64,000 bases of DNA, taken from NCBI RefSeq assembly GCF_905475395.1, contig NC_058339.1:56243172-56307171 (forward strand), in the 5' to 3' direction. The position numbers and the translations under genes were made by a program. Shown one piece after another: positions 14,301-27,053 of the stretch. This DNA comes from Chrysoperla carnea. Its lineage: Eukaryota; Arthropoda; Insecta; Neuroptera; Chrysopidae. Numbering within the stretch: the stretch's first letter is position 1; every line of letters starts with the position of its first letter. Below the pieces are notes generated by a model. It saw only the letters and a program-made list of their open reading frames with translations, searched no databases and was not told where the DNA came from.

Positions 14301-17300
14301 AGTGCATTTCTCGCAAAGAAAATTTATAATATAACCGACTAAAAGGTGTAAACCCTTTGCACTTGCGGTACATATCTTCGAAAGTCGAAAATATATTCTT
14401 TTAAAAAAATATTTCTCAAGGTCGAATTCAAAACTAAATCGGTGTTAAGAAAAAATAAGTTCTAATATTTGCTTGATTTAAGAATAAAATCCAGACTTTA
14501 AGGCTCATTAAATTAAATATTTGTTTTATTTTAGGTTTTAGCTTTAGAACAAAAATTTAACTTGAAGGAATTAGAATCATATTTAGATAAATATGAAATT
14601 AGTAAAAAAATTGGAATTTTAAAAGATAAAATTACTATGGATCATGGAATAACAATTTTAACAAAAGAAGCAAAAGGAAAATTACAAAAATTAGCAGATT
14701 CAGGCATTGGTGATATTAAATTCGATCGTTTTACCGAAATTGTAAGTAACAAATAAAAATTTTAAATTACTTTTAACAATAGAATTAATTTTATTTTTTA
14801 TTTGATTTAGTTACGTGATAATATAACTTCAATCAGTCTAACCGATCTTTCACATAAATTAACGGATACTGCAAATAAAATTGGTGATAAACAAGATCTG
14901 CAACAAATTAAATTATCTTTACAACGCAATGCATTATATTTAGAAACATTCCAAAACACATTAGTTGTACCAATGGTGCAAAGTGCAGAAGATTTAAAAG
15001 TAAGTTCAAAATTAAGTAAAGTATTTATTCTTATCACACCAGGAAAAGCTGTGAATAGTGCCGTGATTTTATGAGAAGACAATTTTTTAGCGATCTTTGA
15101 CTAATTATTTAGACTATATGTAATATCAAGACTGTTGTTATAACGCTTCCATGACATTTGAATCTCTTAAGTGAAATAATTAATTTATTACACTTTTTTT
15201 AACAGGAAACTGCTGTACGTCTAGAAGAAGGTTTGAAATTTAATCATTCATCATTTAACGAAGCGGTTAATTACTTATTAAAGGAAGTAGAAGAAGCACA
15301 AGAATATCTACAAACAAATGGAACAAAAGATGTTGCCGAGGTAAATGATATATCTAATTTTGAAATTGTCTTATCTAATTTAATTTATTATTGTGTGTAT
15401 TTTAGATCGCTGAAGAATTTGCAACAAATTTAGAAGGTCGTATCAAACATTATCTACGTCATGTAGCTTATGAACTAGAACATAATGTTGGACAATGTGG
15501 TCCAATCAGTAATGCTTACAATGCTACCGTCGTAGCTGCATGTAGTAAAATAGTACAACCACTTGTAAGTAATAATCATGTTAATATAACAATTAAGACT
15601 TTGTTTTATGTATTGTTAATCCGATATTATTCGTACCCAAAAGTTAGTTTTGCCGCACCAAGTCAAAAACTAGCCTAAACTACGCCGAAAAATATTAAAA
15701 GCACAATAATATAACGTTGAAATTAACCTTTATTAAAAACTAGCTTTGAACTACATGCTTCGCTGGGCAACTTCAATTATTAATACAAAGATTATTGTAT
15801 TATATTGTGCCTTCACTTCATATGCTGTCACTTATCTTCCTTTTGTTCACAATTTCGTCGATTTTATTATTTTGGTGCGGAGCCCTAATTTTTTTGAAAA
15901 CAGCCCATGTGATTCGCTGCTAATAAGCTTTCTATGCGTGAAATAATTTTTCAAATCGGTTAAGTACCTAGTACCCTCACCTATATCTTGAAGACGTATA
16001 TCTTGAAGACTGTGGTCAATTCATATCCCCTATAAAAGAGTTCACAACTACTCGGCTGAACTGACTTCATATAACTTACAGTTTTTTAATATACACTCAC
16101 ATCATGCCCTTTTATTTGATGCCTCACTTGGGTAAATTTAAAAATATTCGATTGTTCATCCCCACTTTCACGCCCCGCCTTTCTACTCCCCCTTGACTTG
16201 AGCAGTAGGTGAAGAAAGATAGTAAAAGATAGATAATAAAATCTATAAAATAAATAAATAAATAAATTTTTTATTCATTTTCCACAATACATATATTGTA
16301 CAGAATATTTCATGTTTCTTACTATTTTTTTCTTTCCTTTTTAAAGTAATTTGTATGTCTGTCTAGTAAAAATTGATCCTGAATATTATCAGGGACGATT
16401 TACTACACTTAGAAAAATCTCCCACAAAATCAATATGTAACGAAGCTCTAGATAAAAGCTACTTATTAATAAATATTCGTATTTTGTTTTAGAACGCTTT
16501 TTGGGTCAGTTTGGGATGGTGTATACTATTATTCATACCAACTTTAGTATTATCTGTCAAATTAGCAACATTATACCAAAAATCTGATCCATATCCAGGC
16601 CCTTTAGTTGAAGCGTAAGTATTATTGTTTTTTTTTTTGCTCTAATATTGTATGTCTTTCATCTCATTTGTATCTTGTAGTTCTGTGTCTATCTTTTCCT
16701 GGTAGGTCTATATAGTATAGATTAAAATTTCATTTACTAAAAAAAATAACCTTAAAGGATATCCGGTTAAGAGTTGAGTATAAAAATTAATCAGCATGTC
16801 TTCTCAAAATTAGTTGCATGCTCTAAATATTTAAACTTTTTTAATCTTTTATTTATTGGTAATATAGATCTAAATCTTAAAAATTTGTTTTACCCCCTTC
16901 TATAATCCTCCCCTTCAGTTTTGTTTGTTTTAAACAGATATTCTTAACAAATTTGAATGCGATTAATGAGATTTTATATCGATGTAGTGTATTATATTTA
17001 AGTTTTTTAATTTTATGTAATATTTTAATAAAATTTATGAGTTGAATTTTAAAACAACGGTGGTTAAGTGAACTGACGGTACACTTAATTTTATTTTTAA
17101 ATTTTATTACATTTATTCGATAAACAAAAACAATGTTTTTCGTATTACTATTTTCTCACAAAACAATTTGATCAAGTGGATAACTCTGACGTTTTTCGTG
17201 AACTGGAAGGAGCATAAATATCTTCTTCAAATGTAGATATTATTGCCGACCAATCTTCTTCATATTTTACTATTTATTATCTTCTTTAAATGAAAAATAT

Positions 17301-20300
17301 TATTTTTCTAATTAATTTTATCCTTATTCATATCTCATAATTAATTACATAATTTCTCAAATATATACACATATTTTTGTAAATAATAGAAATTAATAAA
17401 ATTTGTAGGTGTTTTTTAAAAAGATATATAACTGAAGATATTTATGAAACTGGAGAGAATGAATGAATTTATGAAAACTCTCTTTACAAATATTAATGAT
17501 TAATTACAATTGAATTATTTATATTTTTCCGGTTCGCATCCAGAAACGTCTATACTGCCTGACTCTTTGATTAAAAAATTTTAAAATTTCATGCAGATCA
17601 AAATAAGATAATTTTTAATTACTATTTAACGGTTAAAATATTTTATTAACATGAACTGAATAACATTTAAAAACATTTACTATAATTAAAAAACCAAAAT
17701 AATTGTGGATTTTTTGAATTAATCAATTCGGGTGTAAAATTAAATATCTATCAAACCGGAGTAAATAATTTAATAGGAGAAATTATAATGGGCAAACGGG
17801 AAAGTCGACAATTTGTCATAAATAACCAAAGCTTTTTTATCTATTTCTTTAGTGTGCTTTTACTTTCCGTGTTGATCGTTTTGATTATAAATCGCGAGAG
17901 TGCTTTGTGCTATAGGATAAACAATTCCTACTTTTTTCTTTATTTTCAACCACAAAGGGAATGTTTAAATGATAAAAACGCTTCTAAGCATTTGTTTAAT
18001 CAAGTTAAATGGTGGATTAAATAATTTGCTACCCAAAACCGGTGGTCAAAAAATTTCCTTAAAATAGCACTTAGCTCGTTAGTGTTAAACATCATTTTTG
18101 AAATTGTATGATGCATATATATTTTTTTTGTCGTTTTTCAAAGTTTGGAATACGGTAGCCTTACTTTCTCGTCCAAAAGAATGACTTTTTGTAGTAAAAC
18201 TAAAAAAAATAGGCTCTCTTGATTTCATATTATCATTTAATGATTTAGAAATACCTTGTACTGTTTTCACATTCCAGTTTATATTTTAATGTTTTTTTAT
18301 TTTATTTAGTATTTTTTTAGAAATAATATTTCCTGACGAAAACTTTTTATTTGATTATTCTAAAAAATCCACAATTATTCTTAATAAGTACATCGAATAA
18401 TTTCTACTTTAGTTATTATTGAATGAAAAATACATAATTAACAATAAAATACATAGCGGCTTATTGCATTCAAATAATAATTTTCTTTAATTTCAATTAT
18501 CAACTTTATATTTTATAAAAATCATTTTCTTAAAAAAAAAAAGAGATCATTTTACATAATATCTTCATTTTGCATGATTAAAATCGAATTTATGGTATAT
18601 TCATGTAAGTCCTGATCATTATTAATATAATCATTGCAGTGAATATATGTATGACGCATATGCTGACAGAGATAACATTCCATTAGCCAAGTAAGTAGCC
18701 AATTTTAAAATCCATTTTAATTATTTAAGATTAACTACTATAGTTTAAGATTTAATTAAACTTATGAGACATTATTCACATTATGGGGACAATCATGGCT
18801 TTTGGGTAATCTACATTTGAATAAAAAATTGTTCAAATAAAGCTAATAATATTAAACTATAGCTTTTGATTAATTTAAAAGAAATTACATGAAGAATTTC
18901 ATTTCATGCTGACGATTGATACTTGTTTTGGGGATCAAATTTGTCCACGTGATATAGTCGTTAAATTAAATTTTAACTTGCGGCCTCCTTACCGCTAATG
19001 TCTTGCAGTTATACTACGTATTGGAAAAAATATTAAAATCGAAAGTTTTTTTTTTTTGTCGAATGTAACTAATTTTCTAATTTCAATTTTATTTGTCTCA
19101 GTGATTCTGGGCGCACATGTTTGTGTAAAAGCGAATTTAACCATATTATATTGCCGTAAAGTAGACATAAATTAGAGATAAATACACAGAATTATGTCAT
19201 CTATGCTTGGATAACAAGAAAAGCATCAGAAGCAAAACGACACCACCATCTCGAATAGTTAATGATTTGGTGAGGAGTTTGCTATAATGGCATTATCAAT
19301 CTTCATTTCTGAAAGAAACGAGTCAAAACTATAGCGAAAATTTACCAAACAATTTTTTTAGAAGACATTGTGGCTCAAAAACAATATATCAGATTTCAAC
19401 CTGTTGGATTAGAAGTTGTTATTCGATTTAGATGCCATAGTATGCTCTACAGTCTACTTTGTACCGAAATATTCAAATCTTTAAAGCGAATCTTTATCTA
19501 TGCAGTGGTCAATTTTCCAATAAATAATCTACGTGTTGCAATCAATGACTAGCCAAGGCATCTCAGGTTCTACTGGGAGATCGCTTTTTTCGAACTATTC
19601 TACGATTTTATTACTTTATTTATCGAAATATAATGGGTTTTGAAATATTTTCGCTTCTAACTTATTATGAATCATGGCTGCTTTAAAATCAAAGCGCTCT
19701 CAATAAATTACTCCCACATAGTTTCGGAAAATCATGTTTACCGATTCTTTTTTTTTTTAAATTTAGTTTTGACCAGTTTTTATTTTGTATTTTCATTACT
19801 GTGTGATTTCAAAGAGTTTATCTAGCGATCTGCAGAATATCAGATACGTTCTGGAGAAAATCTGATTTTGAAGTTTATATCTAATTTTCATCTTTTCTAT
19901 CAGCAATATCAGCAGTTTTGAAACAAAATTTGCAAGTGCAATAATAACCTATTATTGTTTTGAGATTAAAATTTTCCAATTTTATATTGATTGAATCCAC
20001 AGGTGGCATCTCGTCGCATTTCAAAAACGAAAAAAGAATAGACAACGCAGGAAATCTAATTCAACTATCTGCTCATCCATGTGAAATTCATTTTTTTCAT
20101 TCTTAGCTTGCTTCTCTAGCATATATGACGGTGCTAGTGCAAAATGGTAAATACCAAACTTATGCATATCTATATTTGTACTTACATCTGCACAAACTCT
20201 TGCACCCATAAACAGATTCACACCAACACACCCAAACCCACATAAAACCGTTTATTCAACAACTATGACCAGATTGAGTAAAGACTATAGACGTGCGATA

Positions 20301-21999
20301 TTAACTATCTTTTAAGGTTTATCTCCTAAGTCATCCGAATTCCGAATTACAATATATTTCGATTTCAGACAAATAACTATGTGCGTGGTTTTTTGACGCC
20401 CAGAGCGAGCGACAGCATGAAAAGGCATTCATATAATTTTTAAAGTTGTTCAGAATGATTGGCGTAAGTTGTTTTGCGTGCTTGTTATTCAAAAAATGAT
20501 TTGAAATGCATGTAGTTATTTCAAATTATTTTTGTTTATAAAAATCCAACTTTCTTTCCCCATTAAAAAATTTATTGTTATTGATGTATTAATGTCTCAT
20601 TGCTATTTTTATGTTTTAATTTTTGTTTTGTTTTGTCATGTTTTCATTTTCAATATGAAAATTTGTGACATTATCAAAGTATTTCAAATCAGGTAAGCCT
20701 TATGGTAAGTTTTTAATAATAATGGGCTTGTTTAGAAGAAATTACGCAAGATAAAGTGTAAAACAATCGAAAAAGGACTTTTTTTATTATCCAGAGCGTT
20801 TTTTTTTTAAACTAGTATATGAATGTGGTTTTAATGAAAATACACAATCCTTCAGAAGTGAATCTCAAAATAAAACACTACCAAACTAAAAGAAAATTAA
20901 GATTGTGCATTTATCTGTATTTCTCGTCAAACTTTATTTGTAAATCTTGCTAGTTATTTTTTAAAACCGCTTTGGTTGTAATAAATGTTCTAACATGACA
21001 AAACATCAAATTTTTACTATTCTAAGCATAATTTGTATTACTACAGTAAATCTGGTACAAAAATATGAGAGCTAATCTAAAGTTTTCATACTTTTTTTAT
21101 AAAACGAATAATTTTCTCGAAATGTCGGAAGTCGTCTACAATGGGCAAAAGAGAAACTTACTGAGAAATTTTATGCATTTCGTCTGTTTAAAATTTCTCA
21201 ATAAATGGTCTGTCGTTAAGCAAGTATATCTTACAAGATTAATTTATGCTTATGCTGACATTTATAACTACCTTGATTCTAAATGAAAGGATTCTAAAGG
21301 AAAATAATTTTTTGGGACTGAAAATTCTATTCGTTAATTTTAGTATTAAGTATTCTTCGAATATGATCCAAATATTTAGTAGCACTTTGTATAAGGTAGT
21401 AAATAAAAGTAATAATAAATAAAGAAAATGTCCTATTTTGAAGTGCTTTTGGATACGATCGATAAATTAATTGTATCTAATGTTTTAAGCAGACCCGATG
21501 CCAGTTCTTAATAATTATTAAATAACATTTCTATCTATAAAATTTTTAGTGCACATAGAAAGAAAACTAAGAAATGTGGTCGTGGACCAGCATACCATCA
21601 AGAAACTTATGAAAATCCAGGAGGTTATGCAAGTGATTCTGCTGCAAATGTACGTTCTGCCGGAGATGCTCCAAGCAGCAGCAGAGATATGCGATACACT
21701 GATATGGCACCAAAGTAAATGTTAATAATATTTTTTACTGACATTTTTTTATATAATTTATTACAAAAAAATATTCAATTATTTTTTTTAGACACTGGGA
21801 GGATTTTCCGAACGGGGGCCCACCACAATATCATAGCCCGCCTACAGAGTATGAGAGGCCCCCGCCATATTATTACCCGGGCCCGGGGTATGTAAATTAT
21901 TTTTTACCAGAAATATTTTTATGTTGTCCTAATCCAAAAATCTTAAATAATTTGTTTCCTAATAATATTTTTTTATTAATTTTCAGAACTCACCCGTAA
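5071..21999 (+). CDS. prom: Prominin (CD133-family) pentaspan membrane glycoprotein, 5' incomplete
   Basis: Prominins sit in plasma-membrane protrusions, bind cholesterol and, in insects, act in photoreceptor membrane organisation. I join exons 5071-5347, 6383-6570, 7154-7318, 10383-10513, 10909-11074, 12012-12291, 13577-13817, 14535-14741, 14811-14999, 15206-15340, 15406-15564, 16493-16614, 18640-18690, 21550-21714, 21792-21887 and 21987-21999; every junction is GT-AG and phases agree. This gives about 860 residues, near the family length minus its N-terminal part. Visible features are TM1 followed by a cysteine-rich CCCRCCGRCG stretch, TM2, a long helical extracellular loop, TM3 with GLLCGICG, TM4, a second extracellular loop with cysteines, TM5 after QPLNAFW, and a proline/tyrosine-rich tail. 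The signal peptide and first extracellular segment are not in the identified exons. Family assignment is strong; the last three exons are less certain because alternative ends are possible. Confidence 0.92.
5348..6382. other. Prominin intron with CAGGGTGG-family MITE
   Basis: Standard gtaagt donor and tttttag acceptor. Most of its length is the repeat at 5638-6205. The remainder is AT-rich and has no open frame of interest. Confidence 0.8.
5638..6205. mobile_element. MITE of the CAGGGTGGGTCA family, internally deleted copy
   Basis: Starts cagggtggacc after TATA and ends acccatcctg before TA. The interior (ctttcggagg, cgaaagaaaa, aaagtgttattct, gtcagatcatgatg) matches the copies at 43809-44528, 55397-56164 and 56739-57471. 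It lacks much of the left arm: the terminal sequence runs straight into the ggataacacttt block. Each family member is a long imperfect palindrome without coding capacity. Confidence 0.75.
7319..10382. other. Large prominin intron, no gene seen
   Basis: 3.1 kb between two prominin exons of matching phase. At 8040-8400 there is a relatively GC-rich patch containing an AAT microsatellite (8119-8134), possibly a decayed retroelement end, but I cannot identify it. The open frame at 8421-8603 resembles nothing I know. Otherwise AT-rich with A or T homopolymers (9265, 10090, 10288). Confidence 0.6.
11171..11940. mobile_element. TTAA-flanked fold-back MITE, 770 bp, in a prominin intron
   Basis: TTAA at 11167-11170 and 11941-11944. 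The ends gagcctagc and ggctagactg are imperfect inverted repeats. The sub-terminal arms gccgttcaactatcggcctg and gaccgctagttgaacggc are clearer. The TTAA target suggests a piggyBac-type origin. No transposase frame is present. Confidence 0.65.
12012..13817 (+). other. prom: Prominin exons 12012-12291 and 13577-13817: TM3 and TM4
   Basis: The first exon encodes the end of the first large extracellular loop (DLYLAQYSIYRWYGGLAIS), TM3 and the GLLCGICG motif typical of the intracellular side. The second encodes TM4 (IIFLFSSALMAVCIATMLIG), then CEP and the start of the second extracellular loop, with a later cysteine in DSCHRN. The codon for Leu is split 2/1 across the 1.3-kb intron. Confidence 0.9.
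12292..13576. other. Prominin intron with probable old fold-back repeat
   Basis: About 12950-13400 shows loosely inverted halves: acagaaggtattttt and a ttaaagttggggggacgg stretch against cccgtcccgccaattta and tcctttctgtagaaaa. At 12695-12790 a short repeated phrase (tccttgaaaacctggaaatg, tggtcctgg, ggtcttgattt) looks like another dispersed repeat. No exon is visible. Confidence 0.4.
15565..16492. other. Prominin intron with ACTAGCT-type repeat fragment
   Basis: At 15740-15775 the sequence aactagctttgaactacatg followed by cttcgctgggc resembles the conserved end of a dispersed arthropod repeat. A related string occurs at 40779-40803 (aactagctgcaaacacccgc, then ttcgct). Both are short and degenerate. 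The rest is AT-rich with an (aaat)n run near 16250. Confidence 0.45.
16615..18639. other. Large prominin intron with an inverted-repeat-flanked open frame
   Basis: Inverted repeats (aataattgtggattttttga at about 17697 and its near complement at about 18350-18380) bracket some 690 bp. Inside, 17788-18024 could encode a 78-residue peptide with one hydrophobic span. No homologue is recognised and the frame may be chance. The remainder is AT-rich. Confidence 0.4.
18691..21549. other. Large prominin intron, nothing recognised
   Basis: 2.9 kb of AT-rich sequence. Open frames at 19370-19552, 20021-20221 (-) and 21065-21286 lack family resemblance and splice into nothing convincing. I see no clear inverted repeat. 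Confidence 0.6.
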
Positions 22000-23030
22000 A
22001 AAAATGACAAAATGAAGAAACACCGTTTGATAAAAGTTAATTTTAGATATTTAGATTAGAATAGAATTTGTAGGCACAAAAAAATTTTGTTCAGTCAGCA
22101 CTTTATTTTGTAAAAAAAAATATTTTACTGAAAATTGAGATTACAAAAAAAATAACAAAAGAAGAAAAATACTCAAAAACTAACAAAAAAAAATGGTCAA
22201 AATGAGAATTTTAATTTTTAATTAATTTGATTAAACTCATAAACAAAAACCATAAGCTGCCGAAATGAACTAATATTCTTAATTCTTATTCTAATATTTA
22301 TATACAAAACAGTGTGATATTATTCAACTTGAAAAATTATAAAGGCAATTTATTTTAAAACTTTCTTTTAATAAATGACCGTGATTCGATTTTTTTTTTT
22401 CAAATTAAATGTTGATATATAATTTTTAAGCAAAACAAATCAGAAAAAAGAAAGAAATATTTTTTTAAGAATTTGTAAACTGTAAGAAAGATGTCTTTTT
22501 TAAGGTGCGCACAAAATAATTCTTTAAGTTAAATACAACTTAACATAATATTCTGGCTAGAGGAAGATTGATGAAATTCTGAATGATTGAATCTAAGCTT
22601 AAGTCAAAAAAATTGTGTTTGATTTGAATGATCAAATTATCCCGTAAACGTAAGTTCAAAATTAAACTATTTATTTCACCCGTACCGAAAATAGTTAAGC
22701 GCTTGTTATGAGAAATATTTTTTTTAAATCCCATTATTTATTATCCGAATGAAATTGCCTTAATATTTTTATTTCATAAATGGATCTCTGTTTAGTTAAT
22801 CTAAAACATACTCACATTTTAAAAAAGGGAATTATTTCCTTAAATAATATAATCTTTAAGAAAAATAAAGAAAACAAAAATTGACTGAGTAGTAATGCGG
22901 AAGCGATTATATGGTAAAAAAGAGAAAGATATATATTTTTTAATGAATGATCATCAATTCATCATAATCCATTAAAAGAATTAACAAATAACAGTTTAGC
23001 TCAATGGTTTATTAAAATTTTAACTGCAAA

Positions 23031-23530
23031 TATAGGGTGTTTCATTTTCGATGTTATTTTTAAATGTACCGCCATTTTGGTGTTTTGTACTGTGTGTGAC
23101 AAGTCAAAATATCCCGGTCATTTTCTTATGTATTCAGTGTCACAAAAAATGCACTCATTACATATAATACTATGTGTAATCTGTTCATTTTTTGTGACAC
23201 TGAGTATAATTAAAAACAACATTTTAATTATCAAAACTTTCGGTAAAATATCGACACATTTCTTGAATGGCAGGCAATGAAATTTAGGTTCAGATCATCT
23301 ATGGTTTGAAGATCGTTAGCGTAGACCTTTGCTTTCAAATATTTTCAAAGAAAATCAGCAGATTCGATTACCAAACCATTCAAATATCAAATTTTCGTCA
23401 TTTTCGCTAAATGGAATGTTCTTAATTGCCACAAATCAAAAATCAAAATACAGGACATTATATTTAGTACAAAACACAAAAATGGCATGAAATTCATAAA
23501 TAATATCGAAAGTGGGACATACTTTATATA
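23031..23530. mobile_element. Fold-back MITE, about 500 bp
   Basis: The left end tatagggtgtttcattttcg, then ccgccattttggtgttttgtac, is inverted at the right as gtacaaaacacaaaaatggc and a tcgaaagtgggacatac stretch. A second, inner inverted pair lies at 23131-23151 and 23186-23206 (cagtgtcacaaaaaatg and its complement). No coding capacity. Confidence 0.65.
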
Positions 23531-24251
23531 TTTTAAGTAAGCTTTTTAAAATTACTTGAACTTTTTATACTATTTATTAAATTGTTATTCAACTGCTTTT
23601 GCGTTTAATAAACATTTCTGATGGCATTTAACTTTAAAAAGTACTTTTTAAGATTGTTACTAAACCAAAAACTACGAGAATTATCAATTGCGTTCGATAA
23701 ATTTACTGATCATAATTCTAATTTTAGTATGATATGTAAACTTTGCGCCCTCAATCGACAATTACCTATTTCAGTGTTGCCAGATAAACTCATTCTCTTT
23801 CCCCTAAACCGCCACTTAAAATCCCTTAAATTAAATGAAAGTTAGTTTCATGATTGATACCTAATACATTTTGAAGTGTATTGATTGGAGGATTAGATAT
23901 TTCTGATTATGTTGCACTGGTAAACATAGAATAACGCCATATAGAAAGTCTCAAAGTTTTTTTAAAAATTATAAATATGCTTGGAAATAACTAATTTCAA
24001 CAACTTTTTCTTAAAAAAAAGCTTTGTTCTATGAATGTTTTCCGTAATTAATTATCACTTTTAGTTTGAAGTTTAATATTTTGTTAAAAATTTTCATGCT
24101 TTTTGATCAAGTTCCTATTATTTTGCTTAACACTGCCTTTAATTAATTAAGTTTTTAATAATTCCGTTAACTACATAAAACAAATTAAATATTGAATACG
24201 TATATAAGCGATTTTAATATGCCATTAGAATTAAACTGTTATTGTAAAATA

Positions 24252-24344
24252 CAATGAAACTTCGATGAATTTGAATCGCCGCGATAGAACAACAATAACT
24301 AGGAATATTAGACAAAAATAATTTGAGTAACCGAAATTTCATTG
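24252..24344. mobile_element. 93-bp pogo/Tigger-type mini-element
   Basis: The ends caatgaaacttcgat and accgaaatttcattg are inverted, flanked by TA (24250-24251 and 24345-24346). The end architecture resembles the elements at 1381 and 32039, but the sequence family differs. Confidence 0.55.
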
Positions 24345-26345
24345 TATTTTAAAGATTATCATCATCTACCATCATCTGTTAATTTTAAGAATAATTGTAT
24401 GAAACTTTTCAAATAAAACAAAACATATTTGTCGATTTGTCCTATAAATTATACAATTATGTTCATTTCATTTTAAGAAATGTTAAGAACGAACAAACAC
24501 TAGGATGTCTCAAGACAAAGACCTGTGGCTATATTATGTATATTTATGAGAGGTCACATTATAAATATAATTCCTTAATAGATATTTTCGTTTATTTAAT
24601 CAATGTCATATTGATTGGTAACATTGGAAGTTGTTTTAAAATATGTATTCATAAAATGTGAGTTTTTTTTATCACAGAAACTAATTCATCCAAGGTAGTT
24701 ATAGATTGGTTTCTTTAATAGGTTTGTAATTCACTGTGAGACCTGTCTGGTTTCTTGTGTATACCCAAAACCGTATTATTTCTCGATTCCGATCTAGTCG
24801 TTCTTGAAATGGCTCAATGTCCTACGTTTAAACGATGAGAAAGTAAGTGAATATCTTTAACGGCTTTACCATAAGTTTTGCTGTTTACATAAAATAGAAT
24901 TACATTTTAATAAAGTCGTTACAAGATCCACAATGTGTAACGATTTGTTAGTTAAATAAAGGAAAATATCTAATTTTTTTTATTACAATCTATAGAAATT
25001 ATGTCAAAAAATTATTGGTCACAAAATAATTAAAAACTTGCGATGGAAAATATTCATCCATCTTTTAAAAATATGATTTTATTCAATTTCGGCAATGTCA
25101 CACCACCATACACATTGAACCGGAAATTATAATTAATTTCTTATTTTATAAGAATCAATGTAAATTTTAAAACAAATTTCTGCATTAAAATTAGTTCGGT
25201 GCACATTATTCTAGTGATTTAAATTGAATAATCCACATGTCTTAGATAGCGATCCGTAATTTAACGAATCCATTTTCGAGGGTGGTTTAAAAAAAATTAT
25301 TTTTGTTGTTACATGTGCACCGTGCTTCAATATGGCGTAGATAAAAATTCTTGAAATTGTAAAAAAACTATTTCTGCCATTAAATTAGACAAGTTGTTTT
25401 AAAATAAATATATAAGAGTTGCTCAGTCATTTTCTACTTTTCTCAAGAATTAATTGTCGGAAGAAATATTTTTCGCCGTTTCCACAGGTGCTAATGTGGA
25501 AAATTATTACAAATTAAAATTTAGGCGTTGACCACTATCTTGGATATAGCAAGTTTTCTTCATTTTCTTCCTTGTTTCAACTTTTGAGTAAAAATACATC
25601 AAAATTGAGTGTTGTAGAATGAGTGGGTAGACAAAGGAGCTAGGAATGGAAAAGTAATGCGTTTGCAGCCGACTTTGATAGAAACTCAACTGAGATTAGG
25701 TTGGAAAACATAAACGAAAAACTGCATTCGAGCATAGCATTCGTTAATTATAATTTATAAACTACCAGCGGCAGTTTTTGATGATAATTTTTTATCTCAC
25801 CTCCAAATACTTACCTAGTAGTTTGCCCTGTTCAATTTAGTAGTAGCTGTTAATAGAATATTATATATTAAGTTTTTAATAGCTTCGATTTTCGTCCAAT
25901 AACTGTATCCGACGAAGATAACCACAAAAAAATGCATTTCCTGTAGATATAAATAGTGAGAAACGTTTGGAGGACTACTTTTAGTATTTCTGGAAATAAA
26001 CATAAAAAAATTCCTGTCGGTGATTAAATCTTGAGTAAGCGTTTTTGAATGTCTAAAAAATTACTGGGCAAATTTGTGACATTGATATAGCTTCTATGTC
26101 AGAAGAAATTTATAGTATATAGTTTATTGAAATTAATTATGTTTCGTGAATAAATTAAAAAATATTTATATGCTCAATAACAGACTGGATATACTAAGAA
26201 GCCAAATCATTTAAAAAAACGTATACTTTAATGTTGTTTCTATGAATATAATTACAAAAAGAAAAAAAAACAATCGTCAAAAAATCAATGTATTATGTAT
26301 ATGTAATAAACAATTATATTCTTCAATAATGGCATAAAAATAATT

Positions 26346-27053
26346 ACAGCCAAAACCGATTATGACCACATAGAAGAGACCTACAATATGGTCGTTATAT
26401 CTGGTAGTCGTTATAAACGATATGTAATGCAACTTTTCCCTCTAAAATAATCATTATTCTTCAGATAGTCTGCAAGCCCATGCTAAAAATTTTCTGTTGA
26501 AATGACCCACCAGAAATCATGTTGAAAAAGATGTTCTTATATGTAAAAGTAAGTTTAAGCACCATGGCGTCAGTTTTGCGCAGTACAGGTGAGAATATAA
26601 ATGTCACAGCCTTTGGTGTCTCCCTCCTGCACCAGAAAATTTGTACAGCATTGCTGGATACTAACTCTGCATAAGTATTCGAGGCAAATTGTAAAAATTC
26701 CGTACAGAAATAAATCCGGTAACTCTACTAACGGCGGTTTAAAATAATTTTTTATTCCCGTAAATTTCCGAAGCTCTACGTGATTTATTTCTATTCGGTA
26801 TTTATGTAATTCGCTTCGAATACTAATACAGAGATAATATCCAGCAATGCCGTGTATATTTGCTGGTGCAGAGATGTGACATCATGGTGCTAAAATTTAC
26901 TTTTACATATAGAAGCATCTTTTTCAACATAATTTCTGGTGGATCATTTCACCCGAAAAATTTTAGTATGGGTTTGTAGTCTAAGAGAGAACTGAGAACT
27001 AAAAAGCTACCAAAAACTGATAAGAAATTTTGGTATAACCGATTTTGTCTGTA
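26346..27053. mobile_element. Large fold-back element, about 700 bp
   Basis: The termini acagccaaaaccgatta and taaccgattttgtctgt are inverted. The long inner arms match well: left 26476-26552 (gcccatgctaaaaattttct, acccaccagaaatcatgttg, aagatgttcttatatgtaaa) and its complement at about 26905-26985. The centre (26700-26760) repeats the motif again inverted (ccgtacagaaataaatcc / gatttatttctattcgg). A transcript through it would form a long hairpin. Confidence 0.75.

Larger units (their letters stand above)
16493..21999 (+). other. prom: Prominin exons for TM5 and the cytoplasmic tail
   Basis: Exon 16493-16614 encodes TM5 (FWVSLGWCILLFIPTLVLSV) and the juxtamembrane KLATLYQKS. A 51-bp micro-exon (18640-18690) adds EYMYDAYADRDNIPLA. 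Exon 21550-21714 gives a basic KKTKKCGRG segment and Ser/Ala-rich tail. Exons 21792-21887 and 21987-21999 add a Pro/Tyr-rich end finishing THP and a stop (21997-21999). Without splicing at 21715 the frame stops at TAA 21716-21718, giving a shorter tail that ends MAPK. Confidence 0.75.
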
